A DNA stretch of 64,000 bases from Rattus norvegicus (Eukaryota > Chordata > Mammalia > Rodentia > Muridae), in NCBI RefSeq assembly GCF_036323735.1, contig NC_086020.1:125664710-125728709 (forward strand). Direction: 5' to 3'. Shown in pieces: positions 1 through 11,100 of the stretch. The notes under the pieces were generated by a model. The model saw nothing but the letters and a program-made list of their open reading frames with translations. It did not search any database and was not told the DNA's origin. How positions within the stretch are numbered: position 1 is the first letter of the stretch; every line of letters starts with the position of its first letter. A program made the translations under genes and the position numbers.

Positions 1-105
1 GGGTTCAGTCTTAGCAGGACCAAGGGCTTCCCCTTCCACTGGTGATCTTACTAGGATATTCATTGCTACCTATGAGGTCAGAGTCCAGGGTCAGTCCATG
101 TATAG
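1..105 (-). mobile_element. L1 3'-UTR fragment, cut by window edge
   Basis: Same sequence as the L1 tails at 9920-10030 and 16180-16260 (reverse), ending abruptly at about 105 where opposite-strand L1 sequence begins. Confidence 0.85.
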
Positions 106-1912
106 TAAAAGATAGCATTTTCAATAAATGGTGCTGGTTCAACTGGAGGTCAGCATGTAGAAGAATGCAGATCGATCCGTTCTTATCGACCTGTACAAAG
201 TATAAGTCCAAGTGAATCGAAGACATCCACATAAAACCAGATATATTCAAACTAATAGAAGAAAAAGTAGGGAAGAGCCTTGACTACATGGGCATTGGTG
301 AAATTTTCCTGAACAAAACACCAATGGCCTATGCTCTAAGATCAAGAATAGACAAATGGGACCTCATAAAATTGCAAAGCTTCTGTAAGGCAAAGGACAC
401 TGACATTAGGACAAAATGGCAACCAAAAGATTAGGCAAAGATCTTTACCAATCCTACATCTGATACAGGGCTAATATGCAAAATATACAAAAAAACTCAA
501 GAAGTTAGACTCCAGAGAGCCAAAAAACTCTTAAAAATGGGGTACAGAGCTACACAAAGAATTCTCAGCTGAGGATTATCAAATGGCTGAGAAGCACCTA
601 AAGAAATGTTCAACATCCTTAGTCATCAGGGAAATGCAAATCAAAATGACCCTGAGATTCCACCTCACACCAGTCAGAATGGCTAAGATAAAAAACTCAG
701 GTGACAACAGATGAAAAACTCAGGTGACAACAGATGCTGGTGAGGATGTGGAGAAAGAGGGACACTCCTCCATTGTTGGTGGGATTGCAAACTGGTACAA
801 CCACTCTGGAAATCAGTCTGGAGGTTCCTTAGAAAATTGGACATTGCACTACCTGAGGATCCATCTATACTTCTCCTGGGCATATACTCAAAAGATGCTC
901 CAACATACAGCAAAGACACATGCTCCACTATGTTCATAGCAGCCTTATTTATAATAGCCAGAGGCTGGAAAGAACCCAGATGCTCTTCAACAGAGGAATG
1001 GATACAGAAAATGAAGTACATTTACACAATGGAATACTACTCAGCTATCAAAACCAATGACTTCATGAAATTCATAGGCAAATAGAATGAACTAAAAAAT
1101 ATCATCCTGAGTGAGTTAACCCAATCACAGAAAAACATACTTGGTATGCACTCATTGATAAGGGCATATTAGCCCAAAAGCTCGAATTACCCAAGATGCA
1201 ATCCACAGACCACCTGAAGCTCAAGAAGAAGGATAACCAAAGTGTGGATGCTTCACTCTTTCTTGAAAGGGGTAACAAAAACATCCATAAGAGGGGATAT
1301 GGAGGTAAAGTTTGGAGGAGAGACAGAAGGAATGGTCATTCAGAGCTTACCCCACAGGGGTACGCAGTCCATATATATACAGCCACCAAAACTAAAGAAG
1401 ATTGATGAAGCTAAAAACTGCATGCTGAAAGGGACCGGATATAGATCTCTCCTGAGACACACATCTAAACCATGTCAAATACAGAGGTGAATGCTAGCAG
1501 CAAACCACTGAACTGAGAACAGGACCCCCGGCAGGGACTTAGAGGAAGGACTGAAAGAGCTGAAGGGGCTTGCAACCCCATAAGAACAACAATGACAACA
1601 ACCAGAGCTTCCAGGGATTAAACCACTACCCAAAGACTATACATGGACTGACCCACGGCTCCAACTGCATATGTAGCAGAGAATAGCCTTGTTGGGGCAC
1701 CAGTAGAAGGGGAAGCCCTTGGTCCTGCCAAGATTGGACCCCCCAGTGCAGGGGAATATTGGGTGGAGAGTAAGGGGGTGGATTGGGGGAACACCCATAT
1801 GGGGAAGGGGGAGGGGATGGGGACTTATGGACAGGACATCAAGAAAGGGAATAACATTTGAAATGTAAATAAAGAAATATATCTAATAAAAAATAAAATT
1901 TCAAAAAGAAAA
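106..1912 (+). mobile_element. 5'-truncated L1 (ORF2 C-terminus and 3' UTR)
   Basis: Encodes decayed fragments of the ORF2 C-terminal region (106-1170) with stops and frameshifts, then the G-rich 3' UTR and an A-rich end near 1890-1912. A 23-24 bp stretch is tandemly duplicated at about 693-737. Confidence 0.9.
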
Positions 1913-2044
1913 AAGAAAAATGACTGTTGTCTAAAAAAGTAGTACAGGACATGAATAAACTATAGCTATTAAAATAATGTAACCAGTGGTCATAAATCTT
2001 TGTCAGAGAAAAGAGGAATCCCCCTTCTAATTCTACAAAGCTTG

Positions 2045-2373
2045 TGTAAGGTAGTTTGAATGAGACACCACCACAGGCTCATATATTTGAAGATGGTCTC
2101 CAGTTGTTGGGATTATCTGAAAAGGATTATGGGCCTTGTTTGAGAAGATGTGTCACTGGTGCTGCGCTTTGAGGTTTCAAAAGCCTAAACCATTTCCATT
2201 TAGCTTTCTGAATCTTCCCCTTATGGATCAAGATGTAAGCTTTTGGCCACTGCTCCAGTGCCATGCCTGCCTGCCTGGTGCCATGCTTACCAACATTATG
2301 GCCATGAACACTAATGCTCTGAAATTGTTACATTCCAAATAAAGTCTTCTGTAACTTGTTTTGGTCATCAATT
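2045..2373 (+). mobile_element. Solo MaLR-type LTR
   Basis: Begins TGTAAGGTAGTTTGAATGAG and shares the internal landmarks of the LTRs at 27019, 31780 and 59844 (reverse), including GGATCAAGATGTAA and CATGCCTGCCTGCCTG. An A/T-rich AATAAA end is present near 2338. Non-coding. Confidence 0.7.
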
Positions 2374-2391
2374 TAAAAAAACTAAGAAAGG

Positions 2392-2471
2392 AAGGAGGAG
2401 GAGGAGGAGGAGGAGGAGCAGGAACAGGAGGAGGAGGACGAGGATGAGGACGAGGACGAGGACGAGGAGGA
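2392..2471 (+). repeat. GGA/GAC trinucleotide-rich repeat
   Basis: Purine-rich (GGA)n grading into (GAGGAC)n. One frame reads Asp/Glu for about 16 codons and then stops, which is expected by composition. Confidence 0.9.
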
Positions 2472-3682
2472 TGACAATGACAACTAAGATGAGTAAAGGA
2501 AGCAACATAGTTTCAGTTGTGAAATCGATGCAAATGTTCTACATAAGCACAAGCCAAACTGGTCTATCTGAAAACAATCACCTTTGGATGAGGATCTATC
2601 ACAGGAATAGGAGGATGTTAAAGAGCTTGTTCATAGTTTTTACCGAGTAACAGATTGAGAATAGGGGTGTCATTTTATTCAACCATGATTAGTATTTGCT
2701 AAGTTTCAGCATAAAGAGAAGAAAAATTCTTAGCAAACTAGCAATGTTAGTTTTTAAATTTCTTATAAACACAGTATTTTCTGTTAGAGACAAGTATGCT
2801 CACTACTATTCTTTATATTCTACATTTTATTGGTGACCTTAGCCATCATTAGAGAAAACAATAATAAAAGGACAAAATGAAGTCCATCACAGACTATATT
2901 TTTGAAACCAAGACTGTCCAAGGAACTCAAAGGACCAGAACCTGCAATAGAGCGCAGCAAAGTTCCTGGACATAGGATCATTATAAATGACCATAAATTC
3001 CAATAAGTTAAGCATAATTACATTGACCTTTTGGTGCCAAGCATAAATGCTGTGTTTACATTTAGCCTGAAAAACAGTTCAGTGAGTAATCTTAAGAGAC
3101 ACTGAGCCCACAGCTGGGAAATAATCGCCAAAGGTCCTAGAGGCAGTAAAAATTATGTACACCTGGGATTACTACCTGAATCCATGTTAACTCTGAAAAA
3201 GTCGTCCCGTTTTAACTACTAAGTACTCATCTCCTCCTGATAGCTGTAAAGAATGAGAACTCTCTTGTTACTGTCACCGATTCCTTCTTTTTACTTAATA
3301 TGTTAAAGGTTATTTTTAAAATAGGGAAAAAAACTTACACCTGAGGTTCCAAAAACATCATAGATAAATAAAATGAATTTTTTGGCCTGGGAGCGCTTCA
3401 AGATATCCAGGAACAAATCTAGCCACTCCTTAGGATGATGGCTGAATGAGGCAACTAAGTTGTGGAAGCCACTGAGACCCAGAGTTCTGACTGGCCAGAA
3501 GCATCCAATCCCTGCTCTGTTTGCGCACAGCCTGCTGGGAAGCCAAGGTGGGTGGTCTCCTAAGAAAGAGTTGAGTGGGACAAAGCATGCCCCCTGCAGA
3601 CTCTGAAACCAAGAAAGATTCTTTAGAGACACTAGAGTTGAAGCAATAGTGTCATCCCAGGTGACTTGGTATAGTTCCTGAA
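2472..3682. other. Upstream flank without recognised feature
   Basis: AT-rich single-copy-looking DNA. A minus-strand 109-codon ORF (3303-3632) is present but has no features I trust. Confidence 0.6.
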
Positions 3683-4156
3683 ATGTATTTTGTATTCATT
3701 ATAGCAACAGCGGGAGCTATTGCCACACTTGCTGCTGCTGCCCTGACCGCAGTGTTAATAGTGAAACGTCTGAGTAACTTAAAAAGGGGCACAAATACGG
3801 ACTATGAGAGTACTGAACATGTGGATAAAAATTACGTGTCTAGTTCCAGGGTGGAACAGGAAGCACACAAAAACTTGGACGAGACAGAACACAAGGAATT
3901 GAATGAGAAGGATCAGCAGATACATGAAGAACCAGATAAGGGTCAGCATATACATGAAGAATTGAACAAGAAGGGTCAGCATATAAATGAAGAACTAGGT
4001 AAGAAGGGCCAGCAGATACACGAAGAACTAGGTAAAAGCCAGGAGATACATGAAGAACTGGACCCTAAGGAACGGGGGACAAAGGGGCTGGATAAGGAAG
4101 AGCCGAGTTCGCGCTGGGATGTGCATGGGAAGGAGCGGGACCGCCAGACTTCGTAA
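3683..4156 (+). CDS. Unrecognised small membrane-anchored repeat protein (putative)
   Basis: An open frame of 157 codons just before the Hspa4l CpG island; I do not recognise it. The start is the first ATG after an in-frame TGA at 3662-3664. Residues 2-26 form a hydrophobic Ala/Ile/Val segment followed by KRLSNLKR, as in a signal-anchor with a cytosolic C-terminus. The rest is hydrophilic (E, K, Q, H) and holds five repeats of the type QxIHEELxKKG (residues about 78-129). Repeat spacing is 30, 33, 33 and 30 bp, always a multiple of three. The stop overlaps a strong donor (GTAAGTAT at 4153-4160), so the frame may be only the first coding exon of a spliced transcript. Neighbours in other mammals include testis-expressed Slc25a31, so a testis transcript would fit. 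It could still be a fortuitous ORF or a decayed gene. Confidence 0.45.
   Translation: MYFVFIIATAGAIATLAAAALTAVLIVKRLSNLKRGTNTDYESTEHVDKNYVSSSRVEQEAHKNLDETEHKELNEKDQQIHEEPDKGQHIHEELNKKGQHINEELGKKGQQIHEELGKSQEIHEELDPKERGTKGLDKEEPSSRWDVHGKERDRQTS
3914..4070 (+). repeat. Coding-type minisatellite (30/33-bp units)
   Basis: Five degenerate units start at 3914, 3944, 3977, 4010 and 4040, each opening with CAG(C/G)A(G/T)ATA and containing GAAGAA. Units differ in length only by whole codons. Confidence 0.8.
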
Positions 4157-4160
4157 GTAT
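4153..4160 (+). other. Strong splice-donor match at end of upstream ORF
   Basis: GTAAGTAT follows ...GACTTC. Used as a donor, it leaves two bases of a codon, the phase that Hspa4l exon 2 accepts. Confidence 0.45.
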
Positions 4161-4793
4161 AAGCTAAAACTTCTTCAAGTGCACAAAGGCAGCACGCCGC
4201 CCCTGGCAGGCTTCTTTTCTGAAATTCCGTGGGCAAGCAGGTCAGGGCCTAGAAAACCAGTTTTCATGGGGAAAGCACCGGAAAGTGACAGGTTGGGACC
4301 GGGCAGCAGCGGGGTGGCTCTGAGAAGGGGACAGTGCGGGCACCGCACAATGGGCACCACCTCACAGAGGAGTTGCAGGAGGAGCCTCAGCACTAGCCAC
4401 AAGCGGGGGGCCCCTCGGGGCGGCGAGGCCGGCGGTGAGCTCCCAGGCCAAGGCTCTCCTCCCGGACCGTGGGAGGATGCGGGCGGGCGGCCGGGGCGAG
4501 CGGTGCTGAGGAGAGCGACTCCGAGGAGGGTGGCGGCGCTGACAGGGCGGCGCTTAGGAGAGCGTCCGCAGGCCACGGCTGCCTCAGCGTTGCTCGGAGA
4601 CAGCCTCACCTCCCCTCGCGCCTCGCGACCGCCGCCCCGCCCTGCCCTGCGGGTTCCCTCCCGCCCCCATCTTTCCAGCTCTTTCTCCAACCTGCCACTC
4701 CGCAGCGAGCCGTTGCCGAGCGCTGACGGGAGCGGCCGAGGGCGAGGCCGCCGAGCCTCAGCCGACCGGTGGCTCGCGCCTCCCGGGGCCGAG

Positions 4794-4805
4794 CGCGCAG
4801 GCGCA
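4794..4805 (+). promoter_or_regulatory. NRF-1-like site
   Basis: CGCGCAGGCGCA matches the NRF-1 consensus at all but one position. Such sites are frequent in CpG-island promoters, so function is only probable. Confidence 0.45.
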
Positions 4806-4813
4806 GACCGCAG

Positions 4814-4826
4814 TAACTGCCGGTTG
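4814..4826. promoter_or_regulatory. Facing pair of MYB half-sites
   Basis: TAACTG followed after one base by CGGTTG (reverse complement CAACCG), i.e. two MYB cores in opposite orientation next to a GC box. A-MYB drives many male meiotic genes and HSPA4L is known to be testis-enriched. The regulatory link is inference. Confidence 0.35.
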
Positions 4827-5035
4827 GGGGCGGCGAACCGCAGTGGAGACTAAGCGGCGGGCCGGGCGGAGGCGGCGCGGCGCAGGCGAGCGGCTCCACC
4901 TCCGCAATTCCGACGCCCTGCCCTAGATTTTCTGACAGAGAGTGGGTCCTCTCCTTTGCTTCTCGCAGGAGTCGCAGCGCCCGCAGTGGGGACCCGCAGC
5001 GGGACGCTGTCCCCCGACCCGGAGCGGTAGGCGGG

Positions 5036-5142
5036 ATGTCGGTGGTGGGCATTGACCTCGGCTTCCTCAACTGCTACATCGCTGTGGCGAGGAGCGGCGG
5101 CATCGAGACCATCGCCAACGAGTACAGCGACAGGTGCACGCC
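5036..5142 (+). CDS. Hspa4l: Hspa4l coding exon 1
   Basis: Encodes residues 1-35 and two bases of codon 36. The ATG has G at -3 in a CpG-rich context and opens the HSP70-like phosphate-1 strand ([12 protein letters not shown]). The donor is GTAAGT at 5143. I saw no ATG between about 4480 and 5035, so this is the first available start in the CpG island's 3' half. Confidence 0.96.
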
Positions 5143-8100
5143 GTAAGTGCCGCACGCCCCCTTTCCTGGGGTGGGGTCCGGGACGCCCCCCCCCGCCCGT
5201 GACAGGTGCAGCGTCTTCAGCCCAGACGAGGAGGGCAGGGGCTCGCCAACTCTGCTTGCCGCAGAGGTCTCTGACCCTAGGGCCTCTGCGTGGGGCTGCA
5301 GAAAAGCGCAAATGGGGGGCCACCTCGGCTTGGAGTCCGAGGGAAGAGAGGTCAGCCACCCAAGGGTGACCTGGGATTATCCTGGGCTAGGAAGTCGGCT
5401 AGAGCTCTGCATTCTGCCCTCCCTCCCCCGTCTCCTGAGCGACAGCTTCCTTAGAAAAGTGACCCCTGGTTATTGCACTCCTCAGAAAACGAATGGCAGT
5501 TTCCTCGTAACACTAGAAGTCATTTGTTTTACTTATTTATCTGTCTATCTGTGTGTTTATAGAAAAGAGAGATGGGGTGGTGAGGTGGTGTCCTTGAGAA
5601 TTTGAGATGATCTGACCAGTTACCGGAGGGATTAGGTTAACAGCGCGCACATTCACTATGAGAGACAATGGGAGTCTTAGCTGTACACTGGCAATATCTT
5701 GTCAATTAGTGGAAATTGCCGTTGTTAGAAGCTACTGCTTAAAGTGAGTCTCTACAGAGTGAGTTGTTGGTGAGTCAGAGGCAACTATCATGTATACCAG
5801 GATTGTGGAGTGTTTCCATTATGAACTCTTGATGAAAGACTTTGTAGCATTACGTCATGGAAACGTGTGCCCACACGTTCACTTCTTTCTCCTTTCTGGA
5901 AAGTTTGTTGGCAGAGAACACAACTAATAATTGCACATGAAAAACTCTTCTTTGTACACTCCTGTTTACCTATAATTTAATGAGGAAAAATCTATTCATG
6001 TGTATTTTTGGAAAGGTGAATGACCCATACTATATTTTAAATTAAGCTAATATCAGCCAAGATAGTGTAAAATCATCTTTAAATGCTGAGGTTAAATCAG
6101 TTCTAGTAGTTTTTAAAAAATGGCAGTATGTTTCAGAGTAGCATTTGTCAATACAGAATGCTTTGATTTCTTTCCAAATATACTCTACAATTTTTAGGAC
6201 TCCTTTTTTCTGTCACATCTCTATTGAAATTCTGGATGTTTATATACACAAATGCGGACACATAATCATGTAACTCATAATTCCAGGACCAATAATGTAC
6301 ACATGATTATTCATTTATTAAGCATATCTATTATGAAAAATTATTAAACTTAGAAATATAGTTACATGAAAATGTAAATAAAAATTATAATTCTGCCCAA
6401 AATTAAGACTTCTTGGTGGTTTTCTATTTGTTTTTAAGATAGAAAACTTGATGTTCTGTTCATTACCCTCTATATAAAGTATTTCTATTCCATTAGTGTT
6501 TGTATAATCATTAACTCCATCCCATGTTCTACTTCCAGGTTGCTTCTATTTTATTTTTGCAAATGTTACAATAACTACCTTTTTGTTTATTTTTACTTTG
6601 TGGGTTTGGGGTTGGGCTTGTTTTGCTTGAGAATTGACAGTGTATAATAAACTGTGGAGTTTTCAGACGATTATTTTTCTTCTGACAAAAATTCAGTGAC
6701 CATATTTGCTATTTTTGTTGTTTAATTTAAATTTGTTTAGGGGGTTGTAAGGAAAGGAGAAATAAACGTGTGGACACCTGTTTCCATGACCTACAAATTG
6801 GTACACAGCCAAACCTAACTAAGACTGCTCTAAAAATCTTCAGATATTAATAATCAAGACAAAATGACTCCCCAGTCACTTCTTTGATCTTAGGGGTGAG
6901 GAATCTTATATTACATAATAGGTCTTATAAATTTGTGCTATTTCACATGCCATTAGTATTCTTTTTAGTTTGTGATCGTCATACTAATTAATGACCATCC
7001 TTCGATCTGGTAAAACTCTTCCTTTAGAGAAGTATCAGGTGGTAGTTAGCAGGTTTTCTGTCCACAGATTTGTCATTAATAAAACCTTAATGTGGTTGTG
7101 CATTTATATTTGTGTTTGGGTTGAGTAAATTTTAATTAAGACCATATTCCAAAACAATAAGCCTAATAATCTAATAGTTAATATGCATCTGCAATGGGTG
7201 ATAAGTTTCTGGCTTTGTTTTTTGAGACAAGGTTTTGGGTAAATAGCCCAGGCTGATCTTGGACTTGATCCTCCTGCCTCAGCCTCCTGAGTACTGTCAT
7301 GAAAGGCATGTGTTGTCATGCATAATACCTGATCAGCTTTTTAAATATCTGTCTGATTTCTGTTAAAGAGTTCAAGTTATAGGCTAATTTAATTATAAAT
7401 TATGTTTAATAAGAATTTGGAAGCTTACATTATTTTCCATTCTTTAAAATATTTAATCCTTTTGGCCACAATAAATAATTTGAAGCTTTATGTTGTAACT
7501 AAATTGTATATGACTAGAGTTTTTTTTTTTTCTAAACAGCATGTTCTCCAGAAAGCCTGTAGCAAGAATATGCCATTCTGAGAACATTTTTCCCTTTCTA
7601 TCTTCTTCTAGACACTCCTCCCACCCCTATAATTAAACAGTATTCAGATGCCTTTTTCTCTGCAGAAATTAAGTCCCTTTACTTACACCGAAAGTCTCTC
7701 AAGAACAGAATGTTTCACAAGCTTACTTTACTGTGTAAAGAATCGTGTTTTACAACTCTTGAGATCTATGCCAAGGCAGTGGCTCTCAGATGGGCTCTAT
7801 TTTGCCCTCACAGGGACATCTTACACTTACCTGAAGATTCTTTTGTCCTCACAGTTGAGAGCGGGGGTGAAAAAGGTTCTATTAGCATCTTGTGGGTAGA
7901 GGTCAGCATACAGCTATTCAGTATAACCCCATTTATCCAACAAAAGAAGTATCTGGCACAGAAAGTTAGGATTGCCATGGTTGAGAAATTCAGCTCTCCT
8001 GATACCTTGGCACTATAGGTGAAACAAACAAGTTGCTTAGCTGTTGAAAATTTGATTCAGAGCCAAACTGTCAACATAGAAGAGGGTCAGAAAGGCTCAT

Positions 8101-11100
8101 CAAGGAAGTGGGCTTGCTAGCTAGCTCACATCTCGATTCATCAAGCAACAACATAGTGACAGAAGAACTAAAAATATTTGTGATCTGTGTCCCTGATATG
8201 GGACAAGGAAAAAATTAGAGCTTTTTTTTTAAAGCTTATGTAACAAAATTGAGAGGAGCAGCAGATGAAAAGATGACTGAATCGAAAGTCCAGTGGACCT
8301 CAGTGAAATAGTGTCAGCCTTTAAGCCATACTCTGGAATATAACCTTTGCTTTGTATTAAAAATCACCTTACATTGGTCTCTCTCTTACTCAGAAACTTA
8401 ATGGATTCCCATTACTTGATGCAAATATTTTGAATTTACAATCTGGCCTTGATACTGTCTTAATCAAATTCTTGTATGAAACTAGCCAAGTTGTATTATT
8501 CCTAGTTACCATTCGAATCCATTTTCCTGTTCATTCTACAAGGGCCCTTACTGTGTACCTACCAGTGGGTGATCCTGACCAGTGCTGTACAGTAGAACTT
8601 TCTGTTATGTGTATTTGTTCTCTGTTTATTTGGTTTTTTTAAATATCTACTAGCTACATGTGAGTGTAAGGAACCTGAAATGAGATTGATTTTGAGGCAC
8701 AGGGTTTTGTTATTTTCAATTTAACTGACACATGTGAGCATTGGCTACCATGAACAGTGAGGACACTATGCCTTGTTCTTACAGATTTCACATTTTGATC
8801 TATAGATACAGCTATGAATATATACTATGAAAAAGTAAAATTGATTTTAGATGTTACGAGATGTTTCTGTTGAGGAGAATCAGGAATGTTATATAAGACT
8901 GTATGGGAAAGTGTCAGGCTTCTAAAGAAACTTGGCTCCTGATTTTAGTGGCTGGAGGATACATTCTTGCTAGTGTTATAGCAAGAGCCTCTTGCTATGT
9001 CACAGCATGTCAGAGAGACAGAAAAGGGACATACTGAATGAGTAAGGGGCCTAACATACTACTGTAAAATTGCTACTGATTTTCTGAGTTTAGTGCCCAT
9101 AATCTGACTATCTCCTAGACCATACATCTTAAAGATTCTACCATCTCAGTGCCATTACTTTGGAACCAAGTTTCTAGCACATGAACCTTTAGAGGGAAAC
9201 CATAACCAACCTCAGCACCACAATGCCCACAATGCCCTTTTCCACAAAACAGCTACAAATTAAAGACTTTAATGTCCTTTCAAGTTTAAATTAGAAATTG
9301 CTTCTCCTAAGCCCTGTTATGTAGAAGTGGCTGTTCTTTTCCATACTCCTAGGTATTCTATTGAATTTTTTCAATAAATTATAAATTCTCCAAGGATAGA
9401 AAGTGGCCTATGTATACACAGTATTTGTTGATTGAATAGTTTTTTGCAGGTAAAACTAAAATCTTGAAAACATTTTCTTCAATCACATGATAAAATGTTA
9501 TTCTTTACTTTTATGTTACATGTAACATGGAGATTAAAATAGCAAGGATTTGCATTTTCGTTATGTGCCAAGTGTTGAAAGCATTTCTCGACAATGACAC
9601 CTACATTCACTCTCCTGATCCTGACATAACCTGATGAGCAGGTGTTGTCACTGTCACCAAATGGGAAGTGAAGAAAAGGATGCTTACATAACTCCCAATA
9701 GATGTTGAATGACAAAGCCAGAGCGCAAATCTAAGCAGTCTTACTTTGCTAAATCTGACTATTTTTTTTTTAATTATCTTGAGTATTTCTTATATACATT
9801 TCAAGTGTTATTCCCTTTCCCGGTTTCCGGACAGACATCACCCTCCCCCCTCCCCTTCCTTGTGGGTGTTCCCCTCCCAAACCTCCCCCCATTGCCACCC
9901 TCCCCGCATAGTCTAGTTCACTGGGGGTTCAGTCTTAGCAGGACCCAGGGCTTCCCCTTCCACTGGTGCTCTTACTAGGATATTCATTGCTACCTATGGG
10001 GACAGAGTCCAGGGTCAGTCCATGTATAGTCTTTAGGTAGTGGCTTAGTCCCTGGAAGCTCTGGTTGCTTGACATTGTTGTACTTTTGGGGTCTCGAGCA
10101 CCTTCAAGCTCTTCCAGTTCTTTCTCTGATTCCTTCAACGGGGGACCTATTCTCAGTTCAGTGGTTTGCTGCTGGCATTCGCCTCTGTATTTGCTGTATT
10201 CTGGCTGTGTCTCTCAGGAGCGATCTACATCCGGCTCCTGTCGGTCTGCACTTCTTTGCTTCATCCATCTTGTCTAATTGGGTGGCTGTATATGTATGGG
10301 CCACCTGTGGGGCAGGCTCTGAATGGGTGTTCCTTCAGTCTCTGTTTTAATCTTTGCCTCTCCCTTCCCTGCCAAGGGTATTCTTTTTCCTCATTTAAAG
10401 AAGGAGTGAAGCATTCACATTTTGATCATCCGTCTTGAGTTTCCTTTGTTCTAGGGATCTAGGGTAATTCAAGCATTTGGGCTAATAGCCACTTATCAAT
10501 GAGTGCATACCATGTATGTCTTTCTGTGAGTGGGTTAGCTCACTCAGGATGATATTTTCCAGTTCCAACCATTTGCCTACGAATTTCATAAACTCGTTGT
10601 TTTTGATAGCTGAGTAATATTCCATTGTGTAGATGTACCACATTTTCTGTATCCATTCCTCTGTTGAAGGGCATCTGGGTTCTTTCCAGTTTCTGGCTAT
10701 TATAAATAAGGCTGCGATGAACATAGTGGAGCACGTGTCTCTTTTATATGTTGAGGTATCTTTTGGGTATATGCCCAAGAGAGGTATGGCTGGATCCTCA
10801 GGCAGTTCAATGTCCAATTTTCTGAGGAACCTCCAGACTGATTTCCAGAATGGTTTTACCAGTCTGCAATCCCACCAACAATGGAGGAGTGTTCCTCTTT
10901 CTCCACATCCTCTAAATCTGACTATTTTTAATAGGTCTCACAGCAGTAGAATTTGAAAAATAATGTTGGTACCAATACAGTATTGGTAATTATTAGGATA
11001 GTTTTTTTTAAATTCTAAAATTCTGGTCACTATTCTGTTGATATAAAGTTTGGAATATGTAAAGTTTTAATTTCTATCGCCTGTTTTTAAATAATGATTA

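Larger units (their letters stand above)
4380..5320 (+). promoter_or_regulatory. CpG-island promoter of Hspa4l
   Basis: GC-rich, CpG-dense block in otherwise AT-rich DNA, covering the 5' UTR and exon 1. No TATA box is evident. Visible boxes: a near-match NRF-1 site (4794-4805, second similar site near 4877), a GC box (4826-4833) and two facing MYB half-sites (4814-4826). The transcription start is not determinable; somewhere about 4800-4950 is likely. Confidence 0.8.

Noticed and set aside
2444..2650. Acidic-repeat ORF
   Set aside because: Explained by the GGA/GAC trinucleotide repeat; the downstream part has no protein-like features.
3303..3632. 109-codon minus-strand ORF with a GTAAGT donor near its end
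   Set aside because: No recognisable motif or repeat, and no known divergent gene there. Not strong enough to annotate.
4201..4230. Heat-shock element near TTCTGAAATTCC
   Set aside because: The TTC/GAA blocks are separated by one base instead of two, so it is not a canonical HSE.
4668..4682. TonE (NFAT5) osmotic site around CTTTCCA
   Set aside because: The reverse strand gives TGGAAA but fails the final pyrimidine of the consensus.
4050..4853. 267-codon plus-strand ORF and several overlapping ORFs on both strands (4175-5369)
   Set aside because: They lie in the CpG island where stop codons are rare; composition is Arg/Pro/Gly/Ala-rich, with no domain.
10482..10817. 111-codon ORF (also 29233-29679, 18836-19114, 683-1021)
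   Set aside because: Pieces of decayed L1 ORF2 or its antisense, not host genes.
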